A stretch of 34,546 bases of DNA from Zoogloea sp. Lineage in GTDB: Bacteria > Pseudomonadota > Gammaproteobacteria > Burkholderiales > Rhodocyclaceae. The stretch spans positions 1-34,546 of the forward strand of contig NZ_JAQVCN010000052.1 of the NCBI RefSeq assembly GCF_028689785.1, read 5' to 3'. The translations under genes were made by a program, and so were the position numbers. The notes beneath the pieces are model-generated. The model worked only from the letters and a program-made list of their open reading frames with translations. It made no database searches and was not told the DNA's origin. This document shows, piece after piece, positions 16,881 through 24,329 of the stretch. Numbering within the stretch: position 1 is the stretch's first letter; every line of letters starts with the position of its first letter.

Positions 16881-17912
16881 ATGAAAGTCGCCGCTGCCAG
16901 CATGGATCTCGCCGCCACCCATAGGGCCAGCAGCACGGTCGACGTGGACGAGCGCCTGAGAGCGTGGATCGGGCCGCGCCCCGGCTCGGGGGAGGCGCGT
17001 CCGCCCAGTCGGGCGGTGGTGGTTTCCGATGCGGCCAGGCAGGCCTTCGATCTTGAAAAGGCGGCCCCGGCGGCACCGGTTTCGACGGATGAGGTGGAGG
17101 CGGATCCGCGGCTTGAGCTTCTACGCTCCATTGTCGAGATGCTTACCGGGCAGCGCATCCACCTGATGTCTGCATCGGATATGAATCCTGATCAGGTGGC
17201 GGCGGAGTCCGCCCGGTCGACCGGGGCGGCCAACGAGCAGGAGCCGGAGTTCGGTGTCGAGTACGATCGCACCGAGACGCGTACCCACAGTGAGGAAACC
17301 CGGTTTGCCGCCGAAGGGACGATTCGTACCGCGGATGGTCGCGAGATCGGTTTCAGCGTGGCCCTGTCCATGTGGCGCAGCGAAACGGAAACCCACCAGC
17401 TCACCCTGAGGGCCGGTAACGCGGTGAGCAAGGATCCGCTGGTGGTCAATTTTTCGGAGAACGCCGCCAGCCTTAGCAGCCAGCGCTTCAGCTTCGATCT
17501 GATGGGGGATGGCAAGGAGGTGGCCATGCCCGTGCTGCAGCAGGGCAGTGGCTTTCTGGTGCTTGATGCGCGGGAAGGGGCGCAGGTCACGTCGGGCCGG
17601 CAATTGTTCGGGCCCGCCAGCGGTGACGGCTTTGCCGACCTGGCTTTGCATGACAGCGATGCCAATGGCTGGATCGACGAGGCCGATCCGGTGTTTTCCC
17701 GTCTTGGGGTGTGGACCCCGGACGCCAAAGGTGGCGGCACGGTGGTGAGCCTGGGCGAAGCCCGCATCGGCGCGCTCTACCTGGGGCGGGTGACCACACC
17801 CTTTACGCTCAAGGAGGGCGGCGAGAACCTCGGTGCGGTACGCAGCTCCGGCATCTATGCCCGCGAGGACGGTGGCGTGGGGACTTTGCAGCAGGTGGAT
17901 CTGAAGGTCTGA
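16881..17912 (+). CDS. RTX/VCBS-associated calcium-loop protein of unknown function
   Basis: A 343-residue protein with an AGGAG ribosome site 7 bases before the ATG. It has no signal peptide. The N-terminal 150 residues are charged and probably partly disordered. The C-terminal part matches the pattern seen at the ends of large haemolysin-type or adhesin proteins: FSFDLMGDGKEVAMPVL, GFLVLDAREG, GRQLFGPASGDGFADLALHD, then DSDANGWIDEAD (residues 258-269), an EF-hand-like calcium loop, and PVFSRLGVW. Such domains occur as stand-alone proteins in betaproteobacteria and pseudomonads, but their role is not known to me. It is flanked by the divergent SH3 gene and the convergent thioesterase gene, so it is a single-gene unit. 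Confidence 0.85.
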   Translation: MKVAAASMDLAATHRASSTVDVDERLRAWIGPRPGSGEARPPSRAVVVSDAARQAFDLEKAAPAAPVSTDEVEADPRLELLRSIVEMLTGQRIHLMSASDMNPDQVAAESARSTGAANEQEPEFGVEYDRTETRTHSEETRFAAEGTIRTADGREIGFSVALSMWRSETETHQLTLRAGNAVSKDPLVVNFSENAASLSSQRFSFDLMGDGKEVAMPVLQQGSGFLVLDAREGAQVTSGRQLFGPASGDGFADLALHDSDANGWIDEADPVFSRLGVWTPDAKGGGTVVSLGEARIGALYLGRVTTPFTLKEGGENLGAVRSSGIYAREDGGVGTLQQVDLKV

Positions 17913-17932
17913 GCCACTGTTGGGCGGGGTAT

Positions 17933-18364
17933 TCAGTCGGCAGACAGGGTCTTGGCCCGGAAGCCAGCCGGTACGCCCGCCGGGCGACGGGCCTGGTAGT
18001 TGAAGAAGATGATGCCGGTCTTGCCTCGTGCTACCTCACGACCGCTGGCCTTGTCGCTGGCACGCCATACCAGGTCGCAACCGTACTTATTGAATTCCGC
18101 GGGTGCCATTTCGAAGAGCAGGGTTTCGCCGTGGAAGGCCTCGGACTTGTATTGCAGCGCTGCGTCGGCAACGACGATACCGACGCCCTCCACATCCAAC
18201 TCTGTGTAGCCCAGGTGTTTGAGGAAACGCACCCGGGCCTCCGACACCAGGCCGACCAGGGCCGCGTTGTCCAGATGGTGGCCGTAGTTGATGTGGCTGA
18301 TATAGATCGGAATCTCGGTGCTGAAGACGAAGTGCTCGGGCAGGTCAATTAATACGCGGGTCAT
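17933..18364 (-). CDS. Hotdog-fold acyl-CoA thioesterase (4HBT family)
   Basis: A 143-residue protein of the YbgC/FcbC-like thioesterase class, which hydrolyses acyl-CoA thioesters. It shows the hotdog signature near the N-terminus, HINYGHHLDNAALVGLVSEA, followed by RVRFLKHLGY and the strand pairs VVADAALQYKSEAFHGETL and GREVARGKTGIIFFNYQ. The substrate is not readable. The ATG at 18364 gives the family N-terminus MTRVLIDLPEHF; a frame open further upstream has no family similarity. The ribosome site is weak (GAGAC). It is divergent from the nikR-like gene and ends 20 bases from the convergent calcium-loop gene. Confidence 0.9.
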   Translation of the reverse strand: MTRVLIDLPEHFVFSTEIPIYISHINYGHHLDNAALVGLVSEARVRFLKHLGYTELDVEGVGIVVADAALQYKSEAFHGETLLFEMAPAEFNKYGCDLVWRASDKASGREVARGKTGIIFFNYQARRPAGVPAGFRAKTLSAD

Positions 18365-18493
18365 GATGTCTCGTAGAAGGAGGATTCGGGGATTCGCGAG
18401 ATTATCGCAGCCTGCCGGCATCCAGCGGCGGTCAATTGCGCCTGGCGTGCCCGCCGGGCAGAATGCCCCGGTCGTACTGACCATGGAGCCGCC

Positions 18494-18751
18494 GTGGAGC
18501 GATTCACCATTTCCCTCGATGAAGAACTGGCCCAGGAGTTTGATGCTCTGATCGCTACTCGGGGTTACTCCAACCGCTCGGAGGCCGTGCGCGACATCCT
18601 GCGTGCACAAATTGAAGCCAGCCGCCTGGTGCGGGAGGACGCACCGCACTGCATCGCCAATCTGTCCTACGTGTACAACCACCCTGAGCGGGAACTTGCC
18701 GAGCGTGTAACCCACGCCCAGCACGCGCACCATGATCGCCCGCGGAGCTGA
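18494..18751 (+). pseudogene. nikR: NikR-type nickel regulator, 3'-truncated
   Basis: NikR is a nickel-dependent ribbon-helix-helix repressor of nickel uptake. From the GTG at 18494 the frame gives 85 residues against about 135 in the family. The DNA-binding half is intact: MERFTISLDEELAQEFDALI, RGYSNRSEAVRDILR. The metal-binding half begins normally (IANLSYVYNHPERELAERVT, AQHAHHD) and then departs into RPRS and a stop. The segment that supplies the later nickel ligands (His87, His89 and Cys95 in E. coli numbering) is gone, and none of the three forward frames of the next 90 bases encodes it. The product may be a decayed regulator or a shortened DNA-binding dimer without normal nickel response. 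A nickel permease gene follows 89 bases later. Marked as pseudogene with caution. Confidence 0.75.
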
Positions 18752-18781
18752 TGGGCACCCCCTGGTGAGGCGCTGCCGGCT

Positions 18782-18797
18782 TGGCACGATTGTTGTA
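18782..18797 (+). promoter_or_regulatory. Sigma-54-like promoter before the nickel permease gene
   Basis: The sequence TGGCACG-N4-TTGTA matches the -24/-12 consensus TGGCACG-N4-TTGCA except for T in place of C in the -12 element. A T also precedes it, fitting the leading pyrimidine of the consensus. The implied start of transcription is near 18808, about 33 bases before the permease ATG. Sigma-54 promoters are known for hydrogenase genes in several proteobacteria. The single mismatch falls in a normally conserved position, so the promoter is tentative. Confidence 0.45.
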
Positions 18798-18820
18798 TGA
18801 ACTAAACTGTTAAGTTCATA
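18796..18820. promoter_or_regulatory. 25-bp near-perfect palindrome, candidate NikR operator
   Basis: The arms TATGAACT (18796-18803) and AGTTCATA (18813-18820) are perfect reverse complements, and the centre AACTGTT continues the symmetry; only the A/A pair at positions 9 and 17 breaks it. With the preceding G, the left half is GTATGA and the right TCATAA. The E. coli NikR operator is GTATGA-N16-TCATAC; here the spacer is 15. It lies 45 bases after the truncated nikR and 20 bases before the nickel permease ATG, overlapping the predicted transcription start. NikR binding is inferred; another dimeric regulator is possible. Confidence 0.6.
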
Positions 18821-18840
18821 ACTTTGTGCAGGTGCCGGTC

Positions 18841-19665
18841 ATGCACGATCTCCCTTCCGATGGTCTCGCCCTTGTTCTGCTGGTATTCGTGCTGGGCCTG
18901 AAGCATGGTTTCGATGCAGATCACCTCGCCACCATTGATGGCCTGACACGCTACAACGCGGCGGTCCGGCCGAGGCTGGCGCGCTTCTGCGGCAGCTTGT
19001 TTTCCCTCGGGCATGGTGCGGTGGTGGTGGTCATCGCCGTGGGTGCAAGCCTGCTTTCCCAGGGATGGGCTGTGCCGGAGTGGCTGGAGAGCTCGGGAGC
19101 GTGGATATCCATCACCGTCCTGGTTTTGCTCGGCGTGCTCAATTTGCGTGCGGTGTATGCTGCCGAAGCGCACGAAATGGTGCGTCCGGTGGGGCTCAAG
19201 GGGCGATGGGTGGCGCGCAGCGGGCAGGTCAGTCACCCCGCAGGGGTGGCGCTGGTGGGGGCCCTGTTCGCCTTGTCCTTCGATACGGTCAGCCAGGCTG
19301 CGCTGTTTGCGATGGCGGGTGTTCAGGCCGGCGGCTGGCTGCCGGCGGCAGGCCTGGGGCTCGTCTTCATGGCCGGCATGTTGCTGGCGGACGGTGCCAA
19401 CGGGCTGTGGATTGCCCGGCTGATTGCGCGCGCAGACGCCACTGCGCGGATCGCCTCACGGGTGATGGCGCTGGCGGTGGCAGGCATCAGTCTGCTGGTG
19501 GCGGCATGGAGCCTGGCACGGATGCTGGCGCCGACCCTGGATGCCTGGGGGGAGGGCAAGGCGCTGCTTTTCGGGGCAGGCGTGATGGCGGTGATCTTCT
19601 CCAGTTTCCTGCTTGGTCAGCGACTCGCCCGCGCTCCTGCTCACGCGGTAGATATCCCGGGTTGA
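18841..19665 (+). CDS. NiCoT-family nickel/cobalt permease
   Basis: Inner-membrane transporter of the HoxN/NixA/NiCoT family for high-affinity Ni2+ or Co2+ uptake. The 274 residues contain about seven to eight hydrophobic spans. The helix II signature is present as LKHGFDADHLATID (family HAxDADHI), followed by FSLGHGAVVVV, FALSFDTVSQAALF (family FDTATE) and AGMLLADGANGLW (family LGMxxxDTxD). The last two deviate from the strict consensus, so it belongs to a divergent branch. The ATG at 18841 is preferred over a GTG 15 bases upstream. Its placement after nikR, behind a palindrome and 3 kb from hypE, supports nickel as the substrate for hydrogenase. Confidence 0.88.
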   Translation: MHDLPSDGLALVLLVFVLGLKHGFDADHLATIDGLTRYNAAVRPRLARFCGSLFSLGHGAVVVVIAVGASLLSQGWAVPEWLESSGAWISITVLVLLGVLNLRAVYAAEAHEMVRPVGLKGRWVARSGQVSHPAGVALVGALFALSFDTVSQAALFAMAGVQAGGWLPAAGLGLVFMAGMLLADGANGLWIARLIARADATARIASRVMALAVAGISLLVAAWSLARMLAPTLDAWGEGKALLFGAGVMAVIFSSFLLGQRLARAPAHAVDIPG

Positions 19666-19938
19666 GCTTGGGCGTGGAGGGCCCCGCCGTGGCGGTTTGT
19701 GCCCACCGAGCGCGGACAATTCTGTACGATTCGCATTCTTGACCACGCTTAAGGCTGTTTGCTGCACTGCGCGACAAATTTGCGCTGTCGGCACATGATC
19801 CCGATGTGTCCGAATTCCCCTGAAGCGTCGTTCATCCCAAGAGTCTGCATTGAAACCCCTGAAATTGCCTGCCACCGAGGCTCATTTCCAAGCGCCAGAT
19901 ACCTGCACGCAGGGGCGAGTTTTGCGCCTGAGCGTCTG
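19666..19938 (+). other. Intergenic region upstream of tonB with a GCGACA-N9-TGTCG dyad
   Basis: About 270 bases separate the permease from tonB. A frame is open upstream of tonB from 19759, but the added residues have no TonB character. A dyad lies at 19771-19791 (GCGACA, nine bases, TGTCGG; one arm position mismatched) that shares the core GCGACAAA with the dyad upstream of hypA. No convincing Fur box was seen, although the stretch 19725-19740 is AT-richer and contains ATTC repeats. Confidence 0.35.
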
Positions 19939-20646
19939 ATGATGGACCGGAGCTTGACCTACGCCGTCGTGGTGTCCCTTGCGGCCCATGGACTGGTGCT
20001 GGGGTTCGGAGGTGGGAAGCTTCGACAAGAGGTGGAGGCGCCGCGTGTTCTTGAGGCCCGCCTGACGCCGGAACCGCCCCCCGCCCGGCTTCCCGAGCCT
20101 CCTCGACCCCAGCCCGTGAAATCCCCGGCAGCGTTGGCGCCGCAGCGGCAGGTCAATACACGGTCGCCCCAGGCTCAACCCCATGCCAAGCCAGTACCGC
20201 ATCTGATGACGGCTCCACGTGCCGATGCTGAAGCGCCAGCCGTGTCGGCCACGCCCCATCCGGCTCCGGAGCCCGCGCTTGCTGCTACGGCGGTTGCAGC
20301 GGGGGCTGGGACATCTGCCGCACCGTCAGCCAATGGAGGGGCAGCCACCTATTCGCCTCCAGGTTTCGGCGCCAGCTACCTTCATAACCCGAAACCGGCC
20401 TATCCGATCATGGCCCGTCGGCGTGGGCTGGAGGGGTTGGTGCGCCTGGATGTCCGGGTTTCCGCCGAAGGTATCCCTGTTGCAGTGAAGGTGCGCGAAA
20501 GTTCCGGCCACGAGTCCCTTGATGACGCGGCCCTGACTGCGGTGTGGCACTGGCGGTTTTCGCCGGCCCGGCGAGGTGGAGAGCCGATTGAGGGGGTTGT
20601 CGTAGTGCCCGTGCGTTTCAATCTCGAAGGCGATCCCGCTGGTTAG
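19939..20646 (+). CDS. tonB: TonB-family energy transducer
   Basis: Couples the inner-membrane proton gradient to outer-membrane receptors for siderophores, cobalamin or metals. The 235 residues show the usual layout: an N-terminal membrane anchor (about 5-25) containing SLAAHGLVLG, with the His-containing motif that contacts ExbB/ExbD; a Pro/Ala-rich periplasmic spacer (about 40-145); and a C-terminal TonB domain (about 150-232) with YLHNPKPAYPIMARRRGLEG, VRLDVRVSAEG, VRESSGHESLDDAAL and WRFSPARRGG. Two adjacent ATG codons (19939, 19942) can start it. No exbB or exbD lies nearby. Its position after the nickel permease raises the option that it serves a nickel receptor, but nothing in the sequence proves that. 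Confidence 0.92.
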   Translation: MMDRSLTYAVVVSLAAHGLVLGFGGGKLRQEVEAPRVLEARLTPEPPPARLPEPPRPQPVKSPAALAPQRQVNTRSPQAQPHAKPVPHLMTAPRADAEAPAVSATPHPAPEPALAATAVAAGAGTSAAPSANGGAATYSPPGFGASYLHNPKPAYPIMARRRGLEGLVRLDVRVSAEGIPVAVKVRESSGHESLDDAALTAVWHWRFSPARRGGEPIEGVVVVPVRFNLEGDPAG

Positions 20647-20681
20647 CCGGCGAAGCAAATCTGACTTTACTCGGAGCATTC

Positions 20682-21302
20682 ATGTCCCTGCATCTCTGGC
20701 TGGGCTTCCTGGCCGCAGCCCTGGTGGTTGCCGTCTCCCCTGGGCCCGGCGCCGTACTGAGCATGAGCGTCGGTCTGCGCCATGGCTACTGGCACGCCTT
20801 GGCGGGCATTGCTGGCTTGCAGACGGCGCTGTTGCTGCAACTGGCTTTGGTGGCCACGGGCCTTGGCGCCCTGCTGGCCGCTTCGGAAACCGCATTCTTG
20901 GTGGTGAAATTGGTCGGTGCGGGCTATCTGGTGTGGCTTGGCATCCGGAAATGGCGGGCAAGGGTCGAGGAGGGGGCAGGCGCAGCCCTGGAGGCGGATG
21001 TGCCCGAGGGGTTTTACCGTCAGGGTATTCTGGTCAATCTTGGCAATCCGAAGGCTATTGTTTTCATTGCGGCGCTCGTGCCCCAGTTCATCGACCCGTC
21101 AAGGCCCCAGCCTCCCCAGTTTCTCGTCATCGCTGCAACCATGTGCAGTGTCGATACCCTGGTAATGTCTTGCTATGCCCTTCTCGCCAGCCGATTTCGC
21201 GGTCTGACGAGCAGCCCTCGGGCGGCCGTGCTGCAGAACCGGATCTTCGGTGGGCTGTTTGTCAGTGCCGGTCTGCTCCTGGCCGGCAGTTCGCGGCATT
21301 GA
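20682..21302 (+). CDS. LysE/RhtB-family amino acid exporter
   Basis: Inner-membrane exporter of the LysE/RhtB superfamily, which removes amino acids such as lysine, threonine or homoserine lactone from the cell. The 206 residues have about six hydrophobic spans. Family motifs are present: VVAVSPGPGAVLSMSVGLRHG at the N-terminus, KLVGAGYLVWLGIRKWR in the middle and GILVNLGNPKAIVFIAALVPQF toward the end. A GGAG ribosome site lies 6 bases before the ATG. The stop is directly adjacent to the stop of the convergent HDOD gene, with no base between them. The substrate cannot be told from sequence. Confidence 0.92.
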   Translation: MSLHLWLGFLAAALVVAVSPGPGAVLSMSVGLRHGYWHALAGIAGLQTALLLQLALVATGLGALLAASETAFLVVKLVGAGYLVWLGIRKWRARVEEGAGAALEADVPEGFYRQGILVNLGNPKAIVFIAALVPQFIDPSRPQPPQFLVIAATMCSVDTLVMSCYALLASRFRGLTSSPRAAVLQNRIFGGLFVSAGLLLAGSSRH

Positions 21303-22115
21303 TCAGCGCGCGGCATCGAAGTCCGCTGCGAGTTCATTAAGGGCCGCGTCGTCCAGCGCCAACTCATGCTCCACCATTTCAGCCCAGTCGATCCAGTCGG
21401 GTGACATGCCATCCCTCAGCCGTCGCCCGGCCGCGAGGAGCATCGCGATCCGCCTAGGGGCGTCAGCGAGGCGACTGGCGCCACGCGGGTCGTGATGGAC
21501 ACGAATGGCTTCGGATACATCAGCGGGGAGCTTCCAATTGCGTGCAACCAGAAAGCTCGCGGCCGCATGATCCGTTCCGCTGAGCACATCCAAGGCACGG
21601 GCGCTGGCCTCCAGGGCAGGGCCTTGGGCGCGAAACACTTTGCTGTGCTCCGGGGTGCGCTTGAGAATCACCGCCAGTCCGGCGTCCTGCATCAGTGCCG
21701 CCAGATAGGCCGCATCCGCAAATGCCTTGAATGATGTCTGGCGGCTGGCTGCATAAGTCAGCTCGGCAGCCCTTGCGCTGGCCGACCACAAAGACTCGAC
21801 CACGGCAGGGTCCAGCCCGCCGCATTGGCTGCGCAGGGCCGTACTTGCGGCCGTGGCCATGGTGCGGGTCCGGCCGAGCATGGTGATGGCCTCCAGCGCA
21901 GAGCGGGGAGCGCTGCGCGGCCGGAAAACCGGAGAGTTGGCAACCCGTAGCAGGGCTCCGGTGATGGCCGGATCGTGGCTGACGGCGAAGGCCAGTTCCC
22001 GGGGGCCGGCGTTCTCGTCTGCGGCTGCTGCCTGCAGCCGAAGGAAGCCCGGCCCGGGGGCCGGCAGCACGACCCCGCTTGCCAGTACAGCGTCAATCAG
22101 TACGTCCTTGTTCAT
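21303..22115 (-). CDS. HDOD-domain signalling protein
   Basis: A 270-residue protein made almost wholly of one HDOD domain, an HD-related output module usually found in bacterial regulatory proteins and lacking full phosphohydrolase residues. Typical elements are LAFAVSHDPAITGALLRVAN near residue 40-60, SALEAITMLGRTRTMATA, AYLAALMQDAGLAVILKR and AIRVHHDPRG. No receiver, GGDEF or other domain is fused. The ATG at 22115 gives MNKDVLIDAVLASG; the frame is open 54 bases further upstream toward the tRNA promoter but has no family similarity. It is divergent from the tRNA-tuf operon and convergent with the LysE gene. Role unknown. Confidence 0.88.
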   Translation of the reverse strand: MNKDVLIDAVLASGVVLPAPGPGFLRLQAAAADENAGPRELAFAVSHDPAITGALLRVANSPVFRPRSAPRSALEAITMLGRTRTMATAASTALRSQCGGLDPAVVESLWSASARAAELTYAASRQTSFKAFADAAYLAALMQDAGLAVILKRTPEHSKVFRAQGPALEASARALDVLSGTDHAAASFLVARNWKLPADVSEAIRVHHDPRGASRLADAPRRIAMLLAAGRRLRDGMSPDWIDWAEMVEHELALDDAALNELAADFDAAR

Positions 22116-22195
22116 GTTTCCATGCCCTACTTGCGCCGATTTCCCGGCTTCGTTGCCATTACAGCACAAGCCAGGAAAATATTTGAAAATAGCGT

Positions 22196-22224
22196 TTGAC
22201 AGTGTTTGTTTGGGTGCCTATAAT
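22196..22224 (+). promoter_or_regulatory. Consensus sigma-70 promoter of the tRNA-tuf operon
   Basis: TTGACA at 22196-22201 and TATAAT at 22219-22224 are both perfect consensus, separated by the optimal 17 bases. The -10 element is followed by GCGCGC, a GC-rich discriminator of the kind that confers stringent (ppGpp) control on stable-RNA promoters. The tRNA-Tyr gene begins 16 bases after the -10 box. An AT-rich stretch at 22177-22190 upstream could act as an UP element. Confidence 0.93.
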
Positions 22225-22239
22225 GCGCGCTTCTCGCTT

Positions 22240-22325
<86 letters not shown>

Positions 22326-22394
22326 CGGTTTTATGCTGTTGCTCCATGTTTGTGTTTAGGCATGAAGTGGTGATTGTGAGTCGTGCGTTGTATA

Positions 22395-22468
22395 GCGGGT
22401 GTAGCTCAATGGTAGAGCAGAAGCCTTCCAAGCTTATGACGAGGGTTCGATTCCCTTCACCCGCTCCA
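22395..22468 (+). tRNA. tRNA-Gly (anticodon TCC)
   Basis: GCGGGTG pairs with CACCCGC, followed by T and an encoded CCA. The D-loop segment AGCTCAATGGTAGAGC, the anticodon loop CTTCCAA (TCC at 22427-22429) and the T-arm GGGTTCGATTCCC are all present. It lies 70 bases after tRNA-Tyr. Confidence 0.97.
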
Positions 22469-22484
22469 GGTTGAGTGTGTGGAA

Positions 22485-22559
22485 GCTCATGTAGCTCAGT
22501 GGCAGAGCACTCCCTTGGTAAGGGAGAGGTCGGCAGTTCAATCCTGCCCATGAGCACCA
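22485..22559 (+). tRNA. tRNA-Thr (anticodon GGT)
   Basis: GCTCATG pairs with CATGAGC, followed by A and an encoded CCA. The anticodon loop CTTGGTA has GGT at 22517-22519 between CTCC/GGAG-type stem halves, and the T-arm loop reads GTTCAATC. It lies 16 bases after tRNA-Gly and 64 bases before tuf; the Tyr-Gly-Thr-tuf order is the classic tufB arrangement. Confidence 0.97.
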
Positions 22560-22623
22560 TCTTTCTGGGTGTTTCGGTCTTAATTGGTTTCCGATTTCCT
22601 GATTTTTTTGCGGGGTTGATGAT

Positions 22624-23814
22624 ATGGCTAAGGAAAAATTCGAGCGGAAAAAGCCGCACGTAAACGTTGGCACGATTGGTCACGTTGACCATGGCAAGAC
22701 CACGCTGACGGCTGCGATCACGACCGTTCTGTCGCGCAAGTTCGGCGGCGAGGCCAAGGCCTACGACCAGATCGATGCGGCGCCGGAAGAAAAGGCTCGT
22801 GGCATCACCATCAACACCGCTCACGTTGAATACGAAACCGATGGTCGTCACTACGCCCACGTGGACTGCCCGGGTCACGCCGACTACGTGAAGAACATGA
22901 TTACGGGTGCTGCGCAGATGGATGGCGCCATCCTGGTCTGTTCTGCCGCTGACGGCCCGATGCCCCAGACGCGGGAGCACATTCTGCTGGCCCGTCAGGT
23001 TGGTGTTCCGTTCATCATCGTCTATCTGAACAAGTGCGACATGGTTGACGACGAAGAGCTGCTTGAGCTGGTTGAAATGGAAGTGCGGGAGCTGCTTTCC
23101 AAGTACGACTTCCCGGGTGATGATGTGCCCATCATCAAGGGTTCCGCCCTGAAGGCGCTGGAAGGTGATCAGTCCGATATCGGCGAACCCTCCATTTTCC
23201 GCCTGGCTGATGCGCTCGACTCCTACATCCCGACCCCCGAGCGTGCGGTTGATCTGCCCTTCCTGCTGCCGATCGAAGACGTGTTCTCGATTTCCGGTCG
23301 TGGCACCGTGGTGACCGGTCGTGTCGAGCGCGGCATCGTCAAGGTTGGTGAAGAAATCGAAATCGTCGGCATCAAGCCGACTGTGAAGACCACCTGCACT
23401 GGCGTGGAAATGTTCCGCAAGCTGCTGGATCAAGGTCAGGCTGGCGACAACGTGGGCGTGCTGCTGCGTGGCACCAAGCGTGAAGACGTCGAGCGCGGTC
23501 AAGTGCTGTGCAAGCCGGGCTCCATCAAGCCGCACACCCACTTCACGGGTGAGGTGTATGTGCTGTCGAAGGAAGAGGGTGGTCGTCACACCCCGTTCTT
23601 CAACAACTACCGTCCCCAGTTCTACTTCCGTACCACGGATGTGACGGGCTCCATCGCCCTGCCGGAAGGTACCGAGATGGTGATGCCGGGTGACAACGTC
23701 TCCATGACCGTGAAGCTGATTGCGCCGATCGCCATGGAAGAAGGTCTGCGTTTCGCCATCCGTGAAGGCGGTCGTACCGTCGGCGCTGGCGTCGTTGCCA
23801 AGGTTATCGAGTAA
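22624..23814 (+). CDS. tuf: Elongation factor Tu
   Basis: GTPase that brings aminoacyl-tRNA to the ribosome. The 396 residues are full length, starting [21 protein letters not shown]-domain motifs are intact: GHVDHGKTT (P-loop, about 18-26), [12 protein letters not shown] (switch I), DCPGHADYV (81-89) and NKCD (136-139), with [10 protein letters not shown] following. Domains 2 and 3 are complete through [10 protein letters not shown]. The gene lies between tRNA-Thr and tRNA-Trp, so it is the copy usually called tufB; a second copy would be expected in the str operon beyond rpoC, outside this window. Confidence 0.98.
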   Translation: MAKEKFERKKPHVNVGTIGHVDHGKTTLTAAITTVLSRKFGGEAKAYDQIDAAPEEKARGITINTAHVEYETDGRHYAHVDCPGHADYVKNMITGAAQMDGAILVCSAADGPMPQTREHILLARQVGVPFIIVYLNKCDMVDDEELLELVEMEVRELLSKYDFPGDDVPIIKGSALKALEGDQSDIGEPSIFRLADALDSYIPTPERAVDLPFLLPIEDVFSISGRGTVVTGRVERGIVKVGEEIEIVGIKPTVKTTCTGVEMFRKLLDQGQAGDNVGVLLRGTKREDVERGQVLCKPGSIKPHTHFTGEVYVLSKEEGGRHTPFFNNYRPQFYFRTTDVTGSIALPEGTEMVMPGDNVSMTVKLIAPIAMEEGLRFAIREGGRTVGAGVVAKVIE

Positions 23815-23874
23815 GTTTCGATAGTCGTACTCAGATCGCCTCGCCCCCGCGAGGTGGTCTGTAGTCTCTGCTGC

Positions 23875-23950
23875 AGGGGTATAGCTCAACTGGCAGAGCG
23901 TCGGTCTCCAAAACCGAAGGTTGGGGGTTCGATTCCCTCTGCCCCTGCCA
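23875..23950 (+). tRNA. tRNA-Trp (anticodon CCA)
   Basis: AGGGGTA pairs with TGCCCCT (one G-T pair), followed by G and an encoded CCA. The anticodon loop CTCCAAA carries CCA at 23908-23910 inside the stem TCGGT/ACCGA, and the T-arm is GGGGTTCGATTCCCT. A GC-rich stem-loop at about 23834-23861, without a T run, lies between tuf and this tRNA and may mark RNA processing. Confidence 0.97.
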
Positions 23951-23975
23951 CCGTTTCATCCGGACTCAAGTTTTA

Positions 23976-24329
23976 ATGGCCGACAAAATCAAGTTTGCGC
24001 TGGCACTGGTTCTACTGGTGGCCGGCGTTGTGGGCTTCTATCTGCTCTCCGAACAGGCGATGGTTTTGCGTGTGCTGTCGGTGCTCGCAGGTGTTGCCCT
24101 TTGCGCTGCTGTGGCCTGGAAAACCGAGGCTGGGCAGCGTTTTGCCGTTTTTGCGGGCGAGACTGTTGCCGAGGCAAAGAAGGTCGTCTGGCCGTCCCGC
24201 AAGGAGACGTTCCAAACGACCGGTATCGTGTTTGCTTTCGTGCTGATCATGGCGGTTTTTCTGTGGGTCACCGACAAGACGCTCGAATGGGCGCTTTATG
24301 ACCTGATTCTTGGCTGGAAAAAATCATGA
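23976..24329 (+). CDS. secE: Preprotein translocase subunit SecE
   Basis: Small membrane subunit of the SecYEG channel. The 117 residues have three membrane spans (about 6-25, 31-50 and 85-105), as in the long E. coli-type SecE. The conserved cytoplasmic amphipathic segment [21 protein letters not shown] precedes the last, essential span. It begins 25 bases after tRNA-Trp. Its stop overlaps the nusG ATG (ATGA), indicating coupled translation of the two genes. Confidence 0.97.
   Translation: MADKIKFALALVLLVAGVVGFYLLSEQAMVLRVLSVLAGVALCAAVAWKTEAGQRFAVFAGETVAEAKKVVWPSRKETFQTTGIVFAFVLIMAVFLWVTDKTLEWALYDLILGWKKS

Noticed and set aside
18752-18842. A frameshift that would rescue the NikR C-terminal half
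   Set aside because: None of the three forward frames downstream encodes the expected MHVHLDHDNC-like segment, so the 3' part is absent rather than shifted.
23834-23861. Terminator after tuf
   Set aside because: A GC-rich stem-loop is present but has no T run, and tRNA-Trp and secE follow closely; it is more likely a processing structure.
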